Notes: generated from the letters alone by a model not told the origin. DNA of 64,000 nucleotides from Arcticibacterium sp964021845 (GCF_964021845.1 NZ_CAXHZC010000011.1:1-64000), one strand, 5' to 3'. Counted from the stretch's first letter, positions 8,445-18,267 are shown. Translations and numbers: made by a program.

Positions 8445-11114
8445 ATGAAAAGAAAAGTTTTATCTGTTTTAATCGGATTTATTTCTCTTACAGCTTTTGG
8501 TCAGCAAAAGTTTACCGATAGAGAATTTAAAGCCAAAATGGAATGGAAGAAAGGTAATGAAGTGGTTTGTCCTGCGAGCCACATTGATGAAAATACCTTT
8601 AGAGATATTCCTATTGAAATTAAACAAGCCATTGCGGCAAAGAATAGGTTAAGACCAGCAGCTACCAATGCTGCTAAATTTGATGTACTCTATGACCCAG
8701 AAATGCCAGAAGTAGCTCAAGAAGCTTTTCAGAGAGCAGTGGATATTTGGTCTGAGCTTTTAAATTCAGAAGTAGAGATTAATGTGATTGCATTGTGGCA
8801 AGACCTTGGGCCTAGTGTTTTGGGTTCCGCAAGTCCAGGAACTTATTACAGGAATTTTTCAGGAGCCGAAAAAGCTAATACTTGGTATCCTATTGCATTA
8901 GCAGAAAAAATGAGTGGTCAAGAACTTAACTCACCTGAAGATTTCGATATTGTAGCTCGTTTTAGTTCTGCACAAAACTGGTACTATGGTACCACAGGAA
9001 CACCAGCCGTAGGACAGTTTGATTTTACTTCAGTGGTTTTACATGAGTTATGTCATGGTTTAGGTTTTGTAGGTTCTTTAGGTGTAGAAGGTACCCAAGG
9101 TTATTATGGATTAGGTACTGACATTCCGGTAATTTTTGACACTTTCGTTCAAAACGAGAAAGACCAGAATGTGGTTGATACTACGCTATTTCCAAATCCA
9201 TCAACTGCATTGAGAAATGAGCTTATTTCTGAAAATCTGTTTTTCAATTCGCCTATGGCAATTGAAAAAAATAATGGAGATAAAATCAGTTTATACGCTC
9301 CTACAATTTTTGATTCAGGGTCAAGTATTTTTCACTTAGATGATAATACATATCCGGCAGGAACCATAAACTCTTTAATGACTCCTACTGCGGGAATTAG
9401 AGAGATTAATTATGATGTGGGGCCAATAGTGATGGATATTTTCACGGATATGGGATGGAAAAGTTCATCCATTATTCATTCGCCAGTTAAGGATATTGCT
9501 TCAGCTACAGAAGTCCCTATCAATGTTACTATTTTTTCGGATACTACTTTAGTAGAAGGTTCTGCTATCTTAAACTATGTATCTATTGATTCTGAAACAG
9601 GTACAATCGAGGATAGAGACGCTGGTCTTCTTAATCCTACTCAAATTCCTTTAGTTAAAGGAGATGGCAATAGTTATTCTGCTGTTATTCCAATTACAGA
9701 CCCAACTTCTTTCATCTTTTACTTTATAACAGCTTCGGATAATTTAGGAAATAATATGAGTAGCCCACCGAATGCCCCAGAGCTTTATTGGCTATTTGAA
9801 GTAGGAAGACCTGACGAAGCTGGTCCGGTAATAGAGTATTATCCTCCTACTATTATTTCTTCTGGAAACGCAGTGAACTTTGTAGCTAATGTAGAAGATG
9901 ATTTTCAAGCTGGTGTAGATACCGTTTATGTAAATTATACAATAAATGGAGTAGACCAGGCTCCTTTTGGTTTAAGAAAGTATAATGCTGCTACTGATGC
10001 TGAGTTTTCTCAAGGTGGGGCTGATGATATAGCCTACATTATGCCTGAAGGGATTCCTGCATTGGAAGATAACGACGTGGTAACATTGAGTATGACAGCC
10101 ATTGATAAAGCAGGGAACATTACCACTATTCCTACAACTACGGGAGGAACAAGCTTTGACAGTCCAGTGGTTTCTGACGTTTATGAGTTTGTAGCGACCA
10201 CGCTTTTAGAAACTATTTCAGAAAATTTCTATGATTTTGAGGAAGATGATGATGCTTTTGCTACTACGGGCTTTAATATATTGACACCATCTGGCTTATC
10301 TAATGGAGCTTTACAGACTGAAAGCCCTTATAAGAATGGTTTAGGTTTATATGACCCTGTATTTGGAACAGTTGCACTACCTTTTGATTATAATGCCATA
10401 GCACTTTACAGACACCCTATTTTAATTAGCACAGATTCGGCAACCATTAGCTTTGATGAAATAGTAATGGTAGAAGGTGGTGAGGCTGGTGTTGAATATG
10501 GTGATGAAGGGTTTTGGGATTATGTAATAGTGGAAGGTTCTTTAGATTACGGAGGCTCTTGGTTTTCATTAACTGATGGTTATGATTCTAACGCTGATAA
10601 CGCATGGTCTGAATTATTTAATGGCTCTCTAACTCCAGCAGATGCAGAAGTACCGACTTCCAACGGAATCCCATCACCAGCTTTGTACAGAACTAGAGAA
10701 ATTAATATTTATGATGCCTTGTTACCTGCTGCTGCAGGTTCGGAAATGCTTTTAAGGTTTAGGCTATATGCTGACCAATGGGTAAATGGTTGGGGCTGGG
10801 CTATTGATAATTTATCAATACAAAAACCAGCACCAAAAGCTTTAGCTTCAGAAGCTGCTCTATTCGATATGACTTTATCTCCTAACCCTACGGTTAATCA
10901 CATAGATGTGAAAGCAAGAATGGCTCAAGCCACAAAAGCTAAAGTAGAAATATTCCAGATAAATGGTGTGAAGGTTTATGATAGAGATTTAGACTTAGAA
11001 GATAATGCTTTAGAGCATAGAATTGATACACAAACGTATGATGCGGGTTCTTACATTGTTAAATTAAAAACAGAAGAAGGCGTACAGTCTAAAAGGTTTG
11101 TGATTAACAGATAG
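8445..11114 (+). CDS. Secreted T9SS-sorted protein with a HExxH metalloprotease-like domain
   Basis: Protein of 889 residues. A signal peptide (MKRKVLSVLIGFISLTAFGQ) leads to a domain with the zinc motif HELCH (residues 200-204) continued by GLGF, an arrangement of metzincin-like secreted proteins, although the third zinc ligand expected in HExxHxxGxxH is a glycine here. Beta-rich Ig-like regions follow. The last 80 residues (from LSPNPTVNHIDV, ending YDAGSYIVKLKTEEG and KRFVIN) form a type A T9SS sorting domain, so the protein should be exported across the outer membrane by the type IX system. It is a single-gene unit with its own terminator. Protease activity is inferred, not shown. Confidence 0.85.
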   Translation: MKRKVLSVLIGFISLTAFGQQKFTDREFKAKMEWKKGNEVVCPASHIDENTFRDIPIEIKQAIAAKNRLRPAATNAAKFDVLYDPEMPEVAQEAFQRAVDIWSELLNSEVEINVIALWQDLGPSVLGSASPGTYYRNFSGAEKANTWYPIALAEKMSGQELNSPEDFDIVARFSSAQNWYYGTTGTPAVGQFDFTSVVLHELCHGLGFVGSLGVEGTQGYYGLGTDIPVIFDTFVQNEKDQNVVDTTLFPNPSTALRNELISENLFFNSPMAIEKNNGDKISLYAPTIFDSGSSIFHLDDNTYPAGTINSLMTPTAGIREINYDVGPIVMDIFTDMGWKSSSIIHSPVKDIASATEVPINVTIFSDTTLVEGSAILNYVSIDSETGTIEDRDAGLLNPTQIPLVKGDGNSYSAVIPITDPTSFIFYFITASDNLGNNMSSPPNAPELYWLFEVGRPDEAGPVIEYYPPTIISSGNAVNFVANVEDDFQAGVDTVYVNYTINGVDQAPFGLRKYNAATDAEFSQGGADDIAYIMPEGIPALEDNDVVTLSMTAIDKAGNITTIPTTTGGTSFDSPVVSDVYEFVATTLLETISENFYDFEEDDDAFATTGFNILTPSGLSNGALQTESPYKNGLGLYDPVFGTVALPFDYNAIALYRHPILISTDSATISFDEIVMVEGGEAGVEYGDEGFWDYVIVEGSLDYGGSWFSLTDGYDSNADNAWSELFNGSLTPADAEVPTSNGIPSPALYRTREINIYDALLPAAAGSEMLLRFRLYADQWVNGWGWAIDNLSIQKPAPKALASEAALFDMTLSPNPTVNHIDVKARMAQATKAKVEIFQINGVKVYDRDLDLEDNALEHRIDTQTYDAGSYIVKLKTEEGVQSKRFVINR

Positions 11115-11133
11115 GATATTCTAAACAACTATT

Positions 11134-11170
11134 AAAGGAGCTTTTACTCAGGTAAAAGCTCCTTTTTTGT
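11134..11170 (+). terminator. Rho-independent terminator of the T9SS protease-like gene
   Basis: Fourteen-base perfect stem (AAAGGAGCTTTTAC with GTAAAAGCTCCTTT, 11134-11147 and 11152-11165), TCAG loop, then a T run. It ends two bases before the stop codon of the converging MATE gene. Confidence 0.92.
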
Positions 11171-11171
11171 T

Positions 11172-12551
11172 TTAGACTTTCTTTTTTTGCCAGCGGTTTG
11201 TCTTAAAATAAACTACTGCAGATATGGCAAGTATAAAATCGGCAACGACAATGGATACAAAAACTCCAGTTTCTCTCCAACCTACTTTTTCTGCTAAGTA
11301 GTAAGCAAGCGGAATTTGAATAAACCAAAAGCATACTAAATTAAAAATAGTAGGAGGGAGCGTATCGCCAGCACCATTAATAGCTTGGGTAATGACCATA
11401 CCCAAAGCAAAAATAATATAGCCCGAGGCTAGTATTTTCAAACAACTAACACCTGTTTCTACTACCTGGGGCGTGTTGTCAAAAAACATAATAAAGGGCT
11501 TGGCAAACAGAAAGAAGAAAATGGCAATGAACGTCATAAAGGCCATATTCATATAAGCGATAGTCCAAGCCGATTTGACAGCTCTTTCCGCTTTACCGGC
11601 TCCTAGGTTTTGACCTACAAGGGTGGCACCAGAATTAGCTAAACCCCAAGAAGGTAAAATGGTAAAGATGATTATTCTTAGAGCTATGGTATAGCCCGCA
11701 ATAACCTCGCTACCATAAATCGATAGGATTCTTACCATAAATACCCAGCTCGCAGATTGAATCAAAAATTGACCAGTACTTCCAGCGGCTATTTTTAAGA
11801 CATTGACAATTATCGTCTTTTTTGGTATAAAGCCTTTCAGTATTAATTGAAGTTTACTACTGGCATTGGTAAGAATATAAAGTTGGTATAAAACACCTAC
11901 CGTTCTACCAATCATAGTTGCTATGGCAGCTCCCTTAATACCCAAGCCCATTACTGGAATGAACAAATAGTCAAGAGCTATGTTTAGCACATTGGCAATA
12001 ATTACAGACTTCATAGCTAGGGATGCACTACCAGCCCCCCTTAAAGATCCACTTAAAGTAAATAAAAGTATAATGATAGGCGAACTAAGAAATTGGATTC
12101 TTGTGTACCAGTGGCCTTCTTGAACTAGTTCTTCGGAACCACCCATAAGGCGGAGTATGTCCGTAGAAAAATAATATCCGAAACTGGCTATGATTAAACC
12201 TAGCGAAACGGATATTAAAATAACATTAGCTAAGGCCAAGCCAGCTTTCTGGTTATCTTTTTCACCAATTCGTCTGGCTAATACTGCCGCCGCTGCACTG
12301 CTTAAACCCCATGCCATGGAGTATATAATGGTAAGAACGGATTCCGTAAGCCCTACTGCTGCTACGCCTAAAGTACCTACATAGCGTGCCACAAAAAATG
12401 CATCTGCTAAAGCAAAAGATGCTTCAAAAAACATCTCTATTACCATAGGTACTGATAATAAGAAAATGCCCTTGTTAATGCTTAAAGAGGTATAGTCTCT
12501 TTCTTCGTCGCCTTTGAGGGCGTCTTTAAATAATTGAATGTAATTTGACAT
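11172..12551 (-). CDS. MATE family efflux transporter
   Basis: Protein of 459 residues with about twelve membrane spans in two homologous halves, as in MATE drug or metabolite antiporters driven by sodium or protons. Typical are the N-terminal stretch containing SVPMVIEMFFEASFALADAF, the GTLGVAAVGLTE loop and the second-half GATLVGQNLGAGKAERA. The substrate cannot be predicted. It is transcribed away from the NhaC gene, and its 3' end touches the terminator of the converging gene. Confidence 0.9.
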   Translation of the reverse strand: MSNYIQLFKDALKGDEERDYTSLSINKGIFLLSVPMVIEMFFEASFALADAFFVARYVGTLGVAAVGLTESVLTIIYSMAWGLSSAAAAVLARRIGEKDNQKAGLALANVILISVSLGLIIASFGYYFSTDILRLMGGSEELVQEGHWYTRIQFLSSPIIILLFTLSGSLRGAGSASLAMKSVIIANVLNIALDYLFIPVMGLGIKGAAIATMIGRTVGVLYQLYILTNASSKLQLILKGFIPKKTIIVNVLKIAAGSTGQFLIQSASWVFMVRILSIYGSEVIAGYTIALRIIIFTILPSWGLANSGATLVGQNLGAGKAERAVKSAWTIAYMNMAFMTFIAIFFFLFAKPFIMFFDNTPQVVETGVSCLKILASGYIIFALGMVITQAINGAGDTLPPTIFNLVCFWFIQIPLAYYLAEKVGWRETGVFVSIVVADFILAISAVVYFKTNRWQKKKV

Positions 12552-12816
12552 AGAAATGATTGTTCTTTCAGAAATTGAAGAAATTTTTCAGGGAAAATAG
12601 AACACCAAAAGAGCTGGTGTTAGCAAACAATCAAAGTAATCATGGGCGTAAAATTTTGCACAAAGTAAAGTGATTTTAATTTAATGGGGAAATAATTGCT
12701 CTAGAACTTACATTTAACACTTTGTTTTTAGAAATTTAAAACTTGTCAAAATACGTTTAAAGGAAATTAAAGCCTAATAAGGTATATATTTGAATTTAAT
12801 TCTAATCAACAAATAA
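12552..12816. other. Divergent intergenic region between MATE and nhaC genes
   Basis: 265 bases with no reading frame. It holds an inverted repeat (AACACCA at 12601-12607 with TGGTGTT at 12615-12621) in the probable leader of the MATE gene, two copies of CAAAGTAA (12634 and 12660 region), and the nhaC promoter candidate near 12785. Confidence 0.5.
12785..12792 (+). promoter_or_regulatory. Candidate -7 element (TATATTTG) of nhaC
   Basis: TATATTTG fits TAnnTTTG exactly and lies 24 bases before the ATG at 12817. The -33 box is not obvious. Confidence 0.45.
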
Positions 12817-14259
12817 ATGACCAAGCCCCAAACCTCTATTTCACTCTTTCAATCCTTGATTCCCGTCGTCATTCTGGTGGCTATTTTAGGTTTTAATGTT
12901 TACGTTTTTGGAGATAATGCCCTTTCAGGGTCAAATCAATTTGCATTACTTTTGGGTGGAGCAGTTGCTGCAATAATTGGTTTTACAAAAAAGATATCGT
13001 TTGAAAAAATGCTTGGGAATGTAGCCAGTAATATTGAAACTACTTCAGGAGCTATTTTGATTTTACTTTTTGTGGGAGCACTTTCAGGAACTTGGCTTAT
13101 TAGCGGAATTATACCTGCCATGATTTATTATGGATTAGAAATATTGAGCCCTTCTATTTTTTTACCTGCCTGTGTGGTTATATGTTCTATAATATCTGTG
13201 GCTACCGGAAGTTCCTGGACCACCACGGCCACGGTAGGTATAGCTCTAATTGCTATTGGGGGCTCTTTGGGCTTTTCATTAGGCATGGTGGCAGGTGCTG
13301 TTATTTCAGGAGCATATTTTGGCGATAAGCTTTCGCCAATGTCTGATACCACTAACTTGGCTCCAGCTATGGCAGGGACAGACCTCTTTACACACATAAA
13401 GTATATGCTATTTACTACCGTTCCTAGTATAGTGATAACCATAATTCTTTTTACAATTATTGGCTTAATGCAAAGCTCAAAAGGCAATGTAGATGTGTCT
13501 CAAATGCAGGAGGCTATTACCACTACTTTTGATATTAATGGTTGGTTGTTTTTAGTACCAGCCTTGGTTATTTTCCTAATTGTTAGGAAAACGGAGCCCT
13601 TAATTGCACTCTTTGTAGGAACTATGGGGGGAGCACTATTAGCCCTAGTATTTCAGCCAGATATTGTTGTCAAAATTTCAGGAGAAGGTCAAATGTCTTT
13701 TGTGGCGGCATACAAAGGAATTATTAATGCCATATCAGGCCCTGCGGGTATAGATACCTCAAATGCTGAGTTAGTAGATTTATTCAAATCAAAAGGAATG
13801 GCAGGTATGTTAAATACCATTTGGTTAATCTTATGTGCTATGACATTTGGTGGTTTTATGGAGGCCATAGGTGCTTTAGATAAGATTTCTAGTTCTTTGC
13901 TGAAAGCGGCCAAAAGTGTATTTGGTTTGTTTGCGAGTACAGTTGCCAGTTGTTTAGCGTTAAACCTTACGGCATCAGACCAATATTTAGCCATTGTGGT
14001 ACCCGGCAAAATGTTTAAAAATGCTTTCAAAGAAAAAGGTCTTGCTCCTGAAAACTTAAGTAGAACTTTAGAAGATAGTGGAACCGTAACTTCTGTTTTA
14101 GTACCATGGAATACCTGCGGAGCTTACCAGTCAAATGTACTTGGTGTAGACACCATGGCTTATATCCCCTATGCTTTCTTCAATATTATTAGTCCTTTTA
14201 TGACACTTTTCTTTGCGATGTTTAGTCTCAAGATAAGAATGATTTTGGACAAAAAATAA
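12817..14259 (+). CDS. nhaC: Na+/H+ antiporter, NhaC family
   Basis: Protein of 480 residues with 11-12 membrane spans. Family marks include the N-terminal IPVVILVAILGFNVYVFG, the polar transport helix ATGSSWTTTATVG, GAYFGDKLSPMSDTTNLAPA near residue 170, and the second-half EDSGTVTSVLVPWNTCG with LVPWNTCGAYQS. NhaC proteins exchange sodium for protons; some members of the family instead take up malate or tyrosine, so the substrate is likely but not certain. The downstream PolX-like gene starts 21 bases later, so the two may share a transcript without an obvious functional tie. Confidence 0.88.
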   Translation: MTKPQTSISLFQSLIPVVILVAILGFNVYVFGDNALSGSNQFALLLGGAVAAIIGFTKKISFEKMLGNVASNIETTSGAILILLFVGALSGTWLISGIIPAMIYYGLEILSPSIFLPACVVICSIISVATGSSWTTTATVGIALIAIGGSLGFSLGMVAGAVISGAYFGDKLSPMSDTTNLAPAMAGTDLFTHIKYMLFTTVPSIVITIILFTIIGLMQSSKGNVDVSQMQEAITTTFDINGWLFLVPALVIFLIVRKTEPLIALFVGTMGGALLALVFQPDIVVKISGEGQMSFVAAYKGIINAISGPAGIDTSNAELVDLFKSKGMAGMLNTIWLILCAMTFGGFMEAIGALDKISSSLLKAAKSVFGLFASTVASCLALNLTASDQYLAIVVPGKMFKNAFKEKGLAPENLSRTLEDSGTVTSVLVPWNTCGAYQSNVLGVDTMAYIPYAFFNIISPFMTLFFAMFSLKIRMILDKK

Positions 14260-14280
14260 TTGCAAAACACCCTAAGTAAA

Positions 14281-15960
14281 ATGAGTAACAAGGAAATTTC
14301 TGATGTAATAGAGCTTACCAGTAAGCTAATGATTCTTCATGGTGAAGATGAAACGAGAGCAAAAATTTATGGAGGGACGGCTTTTAATCTAGACAGGTTA
14401 GAAGATGACCTCTTTAGTATGCCCGAAGAAGAATTGATGAAGATTAGAGGTGTTGGGAAATCCATGGCTGCTAACATTCTTCAAATAGTGGCTACTGGAA
14501 TTACCACAGAATTACAAGAATTAATAGACAAGACGCCAGAAGGGGTTTTGGAAATGTTTAAGGTCAAAGGCATAGGTGTCAAAAAAATAAAGACCTTGTG
14601 GGAAGAGTTAGGAATTGATAACCTAAACGAACTCCAAATAGCCTGTGAAAGTGGTAAAATAGCTGAAACAAAAGGCTTTGGATTAAAGACCCAAGAGAAG
14701 ATATTGGAGTCTCTTTTGTTTCTACGTCAGCAGTCAGGGAAGTTAAGAATGAATCAAGCGGCTGAGCTTTCTGCTGTAATTTTAACAGAGCTTTCAGGTA
14801 TTTATGGCAAGGTGGAAGAGGTAGGGGCTATTCCTCGTAAGTTAGAAACTATTGATGCCTTATCTTTCTTAGTTGAAGGTGATTTTACTAATAAGTCGAA
14901 GCTGCCAGAAGGCTTTGTAGAAAACATGAAAGCCTCTTCACCTTTTATTTGGCGTGGTACCTATGGCGAGAATCAAATTTTGATAGAAATTCAGTTTGAG
15001 TCAGCAGATACTTACGAAAGAGAAAAATTAATTTGTAATGCCTCTGAAGACCATTTGAAAATTGTTTTGCCCGAAGGGCAACAGAACTTTTATCATTATG
15101 TGAAGTCAAATATATTTGATACCTCTGAGGCATATTATGCTGGTTTTGGCTCAAATTATATACTCCCTGAAATGCGAGAAGGTTTGTCTGAGTTTGATTG
15201 GATAAAAGAAAACTCAAATGATGACCTTATTTCTTGGGATGCTTTAAAGGGAAGTTTGCATAATCATTCGAAATATTCTGATGGTAAGAACACATTGAAA
15301 GAAATGTCGGAAGCCTGTAGAGATTTAGGCTTAGATTATTTTGGTATTGCAGACCATTCTCAAACGGCTACATACGCAGGAGGTCTGACTGCTGGAAGAG
15401 TAGTACAGCAACAAGCAGAAATAGATGAGATAAACGAAGAAATGACTCCCTTTAAAGTTTTAAAGGGTATTGAGTCAGATATACTTAGCGATGGTGGTTT
15501 AGATTATGAGCGTGAGATTTTAGCCACTTTTGATTATGTGGTAGCCTCTGTTCATGCTAATCTTGATATGAGTATTGAGAAAGCTACTGATAGAATCTTA
15601 AAGGCTGTAGAAAACCCTTTTACTACTATTTTGGGTCACCCCACAGGTAGGTTGTTACTTTCAAGAAAAGGGTATCCTTTAGATTTCAAGAAAATTATAG
15701 ATGCTTGTGCTGTCAATAAGGTAATAATGGAGATCAATGCCAGCCCATATCGTTTGGACATTGATTGGAGATGGATTCCATATTGTTTGGAGAAAGGAGT
15801 GATGCTTTCAATTAATCCTGATGCTCATAAGATAGAGGGCTTCCAAGATATGCATTATGGAGTAGCTGTGGCCAGAAAGGCTGGATTGACAAAAGACATG
15901 ACTTTTAATGCCATGTCTTTAGATAAATTAGAAAGTTTTCTTAAAAGTAGAAAGGCTTAA
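14281..15960 (+). CDS. PolX-like protein: HhH repeats, degenerate polymerase palm, intact PHP domain
   Basis: Protein of 559 residues from the ATG at 14281 (a TTG at 14260 is open but abuts the nhaC stop). Order: two helix-hairpin-helix motifs (IRGVGKS about 55-61, VKGIGVK about 95-101), a nucleotidyltransferase-like palm, and a PHP domain with LHNHSKYSDG (326-335), IADHSQTATYAGGL, HPTGRLLL, INASPYR and NPDAHK. In active PolX enzymes the palm has a GDxD-type acidic pair; the matching place here reads ETIDALSFLV (about 189-198), with Ala and Ser at the acidic positions. I infer a DNA-binding PHP phosphoesterase without polymerase activity. Its stop overlaps the converging MoxR gene by 4 bases. 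Confidence 0.85.
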   Translation: MSNKEISDVIELTSKLMILHGEDETRAKIYGGTAFNLDRLEDDLFSMPEEELMKIRGVGKSMAANILQIVATGITTELQELIDKTPEGVLEMFKVKGIGVKKIKTLWEELGIDNLNELQIACESGKIAETKGFGLKTQEKILESLLFLRQQSGKLRMNQAAELSAVILTELSGIYGKVEEVGAIPRKLETIDALSFLVEGDFTNKSKLPEGFVENMKASSPFIWRGTYGENQILIEIQFESADTYEREKLICNASEDHLKIVLPEGQQNFYHYVKSNIFDTSEAYYAGFGSNYILPEMREGLSEFDWIKENSNDDLISWDALKGSLHNHSKYSDGKNTLKEMSEACRDLGLDYFGIADHSQTATYAGGLTAGRVVQQQAEIDEINEEMTPFKVLKGIESDILSDGGLDYEREILATFDYVVASVHANLDMSIEKATDRILKAVENPFTTILGHPTGRLLLSRKGYPLDFKKIIDACAVNKVIMEINASPYRLDIDWRWIPYCLEKGVMLSINPDAHKIEGFQDMHYGVAVARKAGLTKDMTFNAMSLDKLESFLKSRKA

Positions 15961-16928
15961 AGCATCTTCCCTATAATATTTTGTACTGAAACGCCTTCGG
16001 CTTCAGCCTTAAAGTTTCTAACGATTCTGTGGCGAAGTACGGCTGTTGAAACGGCTTTTACATCTTCAATATCTGGAGAGTATTTGCCGTTTATTAGTGC
16101 ATTACATTTTGCTGCCAATATCAAGTTTTGAGAGGCTCTAGGTCCTGCTCCCCAATCTAAAAAGTTGTTTGCAATTTCTGAGGCTCTTTCTGTTTGCGGT
16201 CTTGTTTGCTGTACCAAATTCACAGCATACTCTATAACATTATCTGCCACGGGTACCCTCCTTACTAACTGTTGGAAGTAAAGTATTTCTTCTGCTGTAA
16301 TTACTTCTTTAACTGTTTTCTTCTTATCAGAAGTTGTACTTTTTACAATAGCCAGTTCTTGATCATAAGATGGATAATCTAAATAGACCATAAACATAAA
16401 ACGGTCTAACTGTGCCTCTGGAAGTGGGTACGTACCTTCTTGTTCAATCGGGTTTTGCGTAGCCAAAACAAAGAATGGCTTTTCTAATTGGTGCTTTTGA
16501 CCAGCTACTGTTACAGAATACTCCTGCATAGACTCTAAAAGAGCTGACTGCGTTTTTGGAGGAGTTCTGTTTATTTCATCAGCCAAAATGATATTAGCAA
16601 AAACAGGTCCTTTTATAAATCGAAAATTCCTTTCATTATCTAGGGTCTCAGAACCTACAATATCCGAAGGCATCAAATCTGGTGTAAACTGAATTCTATT
16701 AAAGTCTAAATCTAAAGCATCAGATATGGTTTGAATAAGTAAAGTTTTAGCCAAACCAGGAACACCTACAAGTAAGCAATGCCCTTGACAAAATATCGCT
16801 GTAAGAAGTAGTCTTACGGTTTCCTCTTGTCCAACTATAACTTGTCCTATTTCTTTGCTTAGCTTCTCGTATGCTATCTTTAAAGCGTCTGCCGCTTCTA
16901 CATCAGATTTGAAATCTATTTTTGCCAT
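15957..16928 (-). CDS. MoxR family AAA+ ATPase
   Basis: Protein of 323 residues, the usual length. Walker A GVPGLAKT, Walker B ILADEINR with the sensor sequence ATQNPIEQEGTYPLPEAQLD, and the arginine-finger region WGAGPRASQ are all present. MoxR ATPases act as chaperones that mature or insert envelope and metal-centre proteins, usually together with VWA or DUF58 partners. No such partner is beside it; instead it ends a leftward group with two parvulin-type chaperones, 9 bases after the SurA-like gene. A second MoxR is encoded at 43104. Confidence 0.92.
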   Translation of the reverse strand: MAKIDFKSDVEAADALKIAYEKLSKEIGQVIVGQEETVRLLLTAIFCQGHCLLVGVPGLAKTLLIQTISDALDLDFNRIQFTPDLMPSDIVGSETLDNERNFRFIKGPVFANIILADEINRTPPKTQSALLESMQEYSVTVAGQKHQLEKPFFVLATQNPIEQEGTYPLPEAQLDRFMFMVYLDYPSYDQELAIVKSTTSDKKKTVKEVITAEEILYFQQLVRRVPVADNVIEYAVNLVQQTRPQTERASEIANNFLDWGAGPRASQNLILAAKCNALINGKYSPDIEDVKAVSTAVLRHRIVRNFKAEAEGVSVQNIIGKML

Positions 16929-16937
16929 TTTAAGGGT

Positions 16938-18257
16938 TTATTGTTCGAATAATCTACAAACGTTGTAGTCTGGGTCAATTTTTATATATACCTCTTTGAT
17001 TGCATCGCCAAACCACTTTTCAATTTCAACATTTCTTTTGTTCATCAGAGCAAATTCTCTGATTTTTTCATAATCATCTTTAATATTGATGGTATGAGGT
17101 GCATATTTTTTCTTGAGGTAAAGTAATCTCATTCCAGTTTTACCATCTGGGCTACGGTAAGGTAGTGGTTTGGTAACAGAACCAACCTTCATAGTATCAA
17201 TAGTGAAATACAAATTAGGCTCCATAGAAAGATCCAAAGCCATTTTATTACTACCTGTGTTTGGGTCTGTCAGGCTACCGCCAGTGTATTTGCTGTTTTC
17301 ATCTTCGCTAAATTGAGCCACAGCATTTTCAAATTTGATACTGTCCATCACTATAAAATTTCTTAAACTATCTAAGAAATTAGTAGCATCAGTCATGTCT
17401 AACCTGCTATATTCTGGTCTTAGTAGAATATGTCTAGCGTGATATTCTTGACCTCTTATTTCTAAAAGCTGGATTAGGTGAAAACCAAAATCACTTTCTA
17501 CTACTTCACTCATTTCATTAGGCTTAAGTCTCATGGCTGTAGCTTCAAATTGAGGAACCATTTGCCCTCTTTTTGCCCATCCCAAGTCTCCACCGTAGGT
17601 TTTTGAACCTTGATCTTCAGAGTATTCTTCTGCTAATTTTTCAAATTTTTCTCCCGCTTCTATTCGCTTTCTAATATCGTTCAGGCGGGTAACTAACTCT
17701 CCTTTTTGAGAAACAGTAAGTTTTGCAAGTCTTACCAACTGACCAACTTCCACTTCAGAGGGAATGGTAGGTAAACTGTCTTTAGGAATTGCAGAGATAA
17801 ACTTTTTAACCTCATGCGGAGTAACAGTTAAGCCTTCCGTAATAGTTTCTTGCATTTGTTGGGCTGTAAGCTGCTCACTAACTTGCTTTCTTACTTCACT
17901 TTTTAAGGTCTCTAGAGACTTATTAAACTGCTCTACAATGTTTTGCTCATTCCCATAAATTCTAACCATTTCAGCCATTCTGGAATCAAGCTGGCTTTCT
18001 ACCATGACTGGCTCTACTATTACCGAGTCAATTTCAGCTTTAGCTACTAATAACTTCTGAACAGCTAGAGACTCTAGAGCTTGACACTTGTCTAATGCCT
18101 GACCTTGCTGCTGTGATCGAACCAAAAGGTTCTCTACTTCTGAGCGTAAGATATAATAGTTATCAACCTTGGCTATAATTTTATCCAAATTGACGCCTAC
18201 CATCTGCGAATGCCCTAAAAATGGAAGTAGTAATAAAAGGAGTACTTTCTTTAACAT
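16938..18257 (-). CDS. SurA-like periplasmic peptidyl-prolyl isomerase
   Basis: Protein of 439 residues with a signal peptide (MLKKVLLLLLLPFLGHSQ), an N-terminal helical SurA-type domain (VDNYYILRSEVE), and two parvulin (PpiC) domains: the first around VEVGQLVRLA to FGFHLIQLLEIRG, the second from YHARHILLRPEYS. The GGDLGWAKRGQMVPQFEATA stretch is a typical rotamase motif. It should fold or carry outer-membrane proteins across the periplasm. It lies 10 bases after the lipoprotein parvulin gene and 9 before the MoxR gene. Confidence 0.9.
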   Translation of the reverse strand: MLKKVLLLLLLPFLGHSQMVGVNLDKIIAKVDNYYILRSEVENLLVRSQQQGQALDKCQALESLAVQKLLVAKAEIDSVIVEPVMVESQLDSRMAEMVRIYGNEQNIVEQFNKSLETLKSEVRKQVSEQLTAQQMQETITEGLTVTPHEVKKFISAIPKDSLPTIPSEVEVGQLVRLAKLTVSQKGELVTRLNDIRKRIEAGEKFEKLAEEYSEDQGSKTYGGDLGWAKRGQMVPQFEATAMRLKPNEMSEVVESDFGFHLIQLLEIRGQEYHARHILLRPEYSRLDMTDATNFLDSLRNFIVMDSIKFENAVAQFSEDENSKYTGGSLTDPNTGSNKMALDLSMEPNLYFTIDTMKVGSVTKPLPYRSPDGKTGMRLLYLKKKYAPHTINIKDDYEKIREFALMNKRNVEIEKWFGDAIKEVYIKIDPDYNVCRLFEQ

Positions 18258-18267
18258 AAATGTAATT

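Noticed and set aside
14945..15217. 90-codon minus ORF opposite the PolX-like gene
   Set aside because: Antisense shadow; its composition follows the sense codons.
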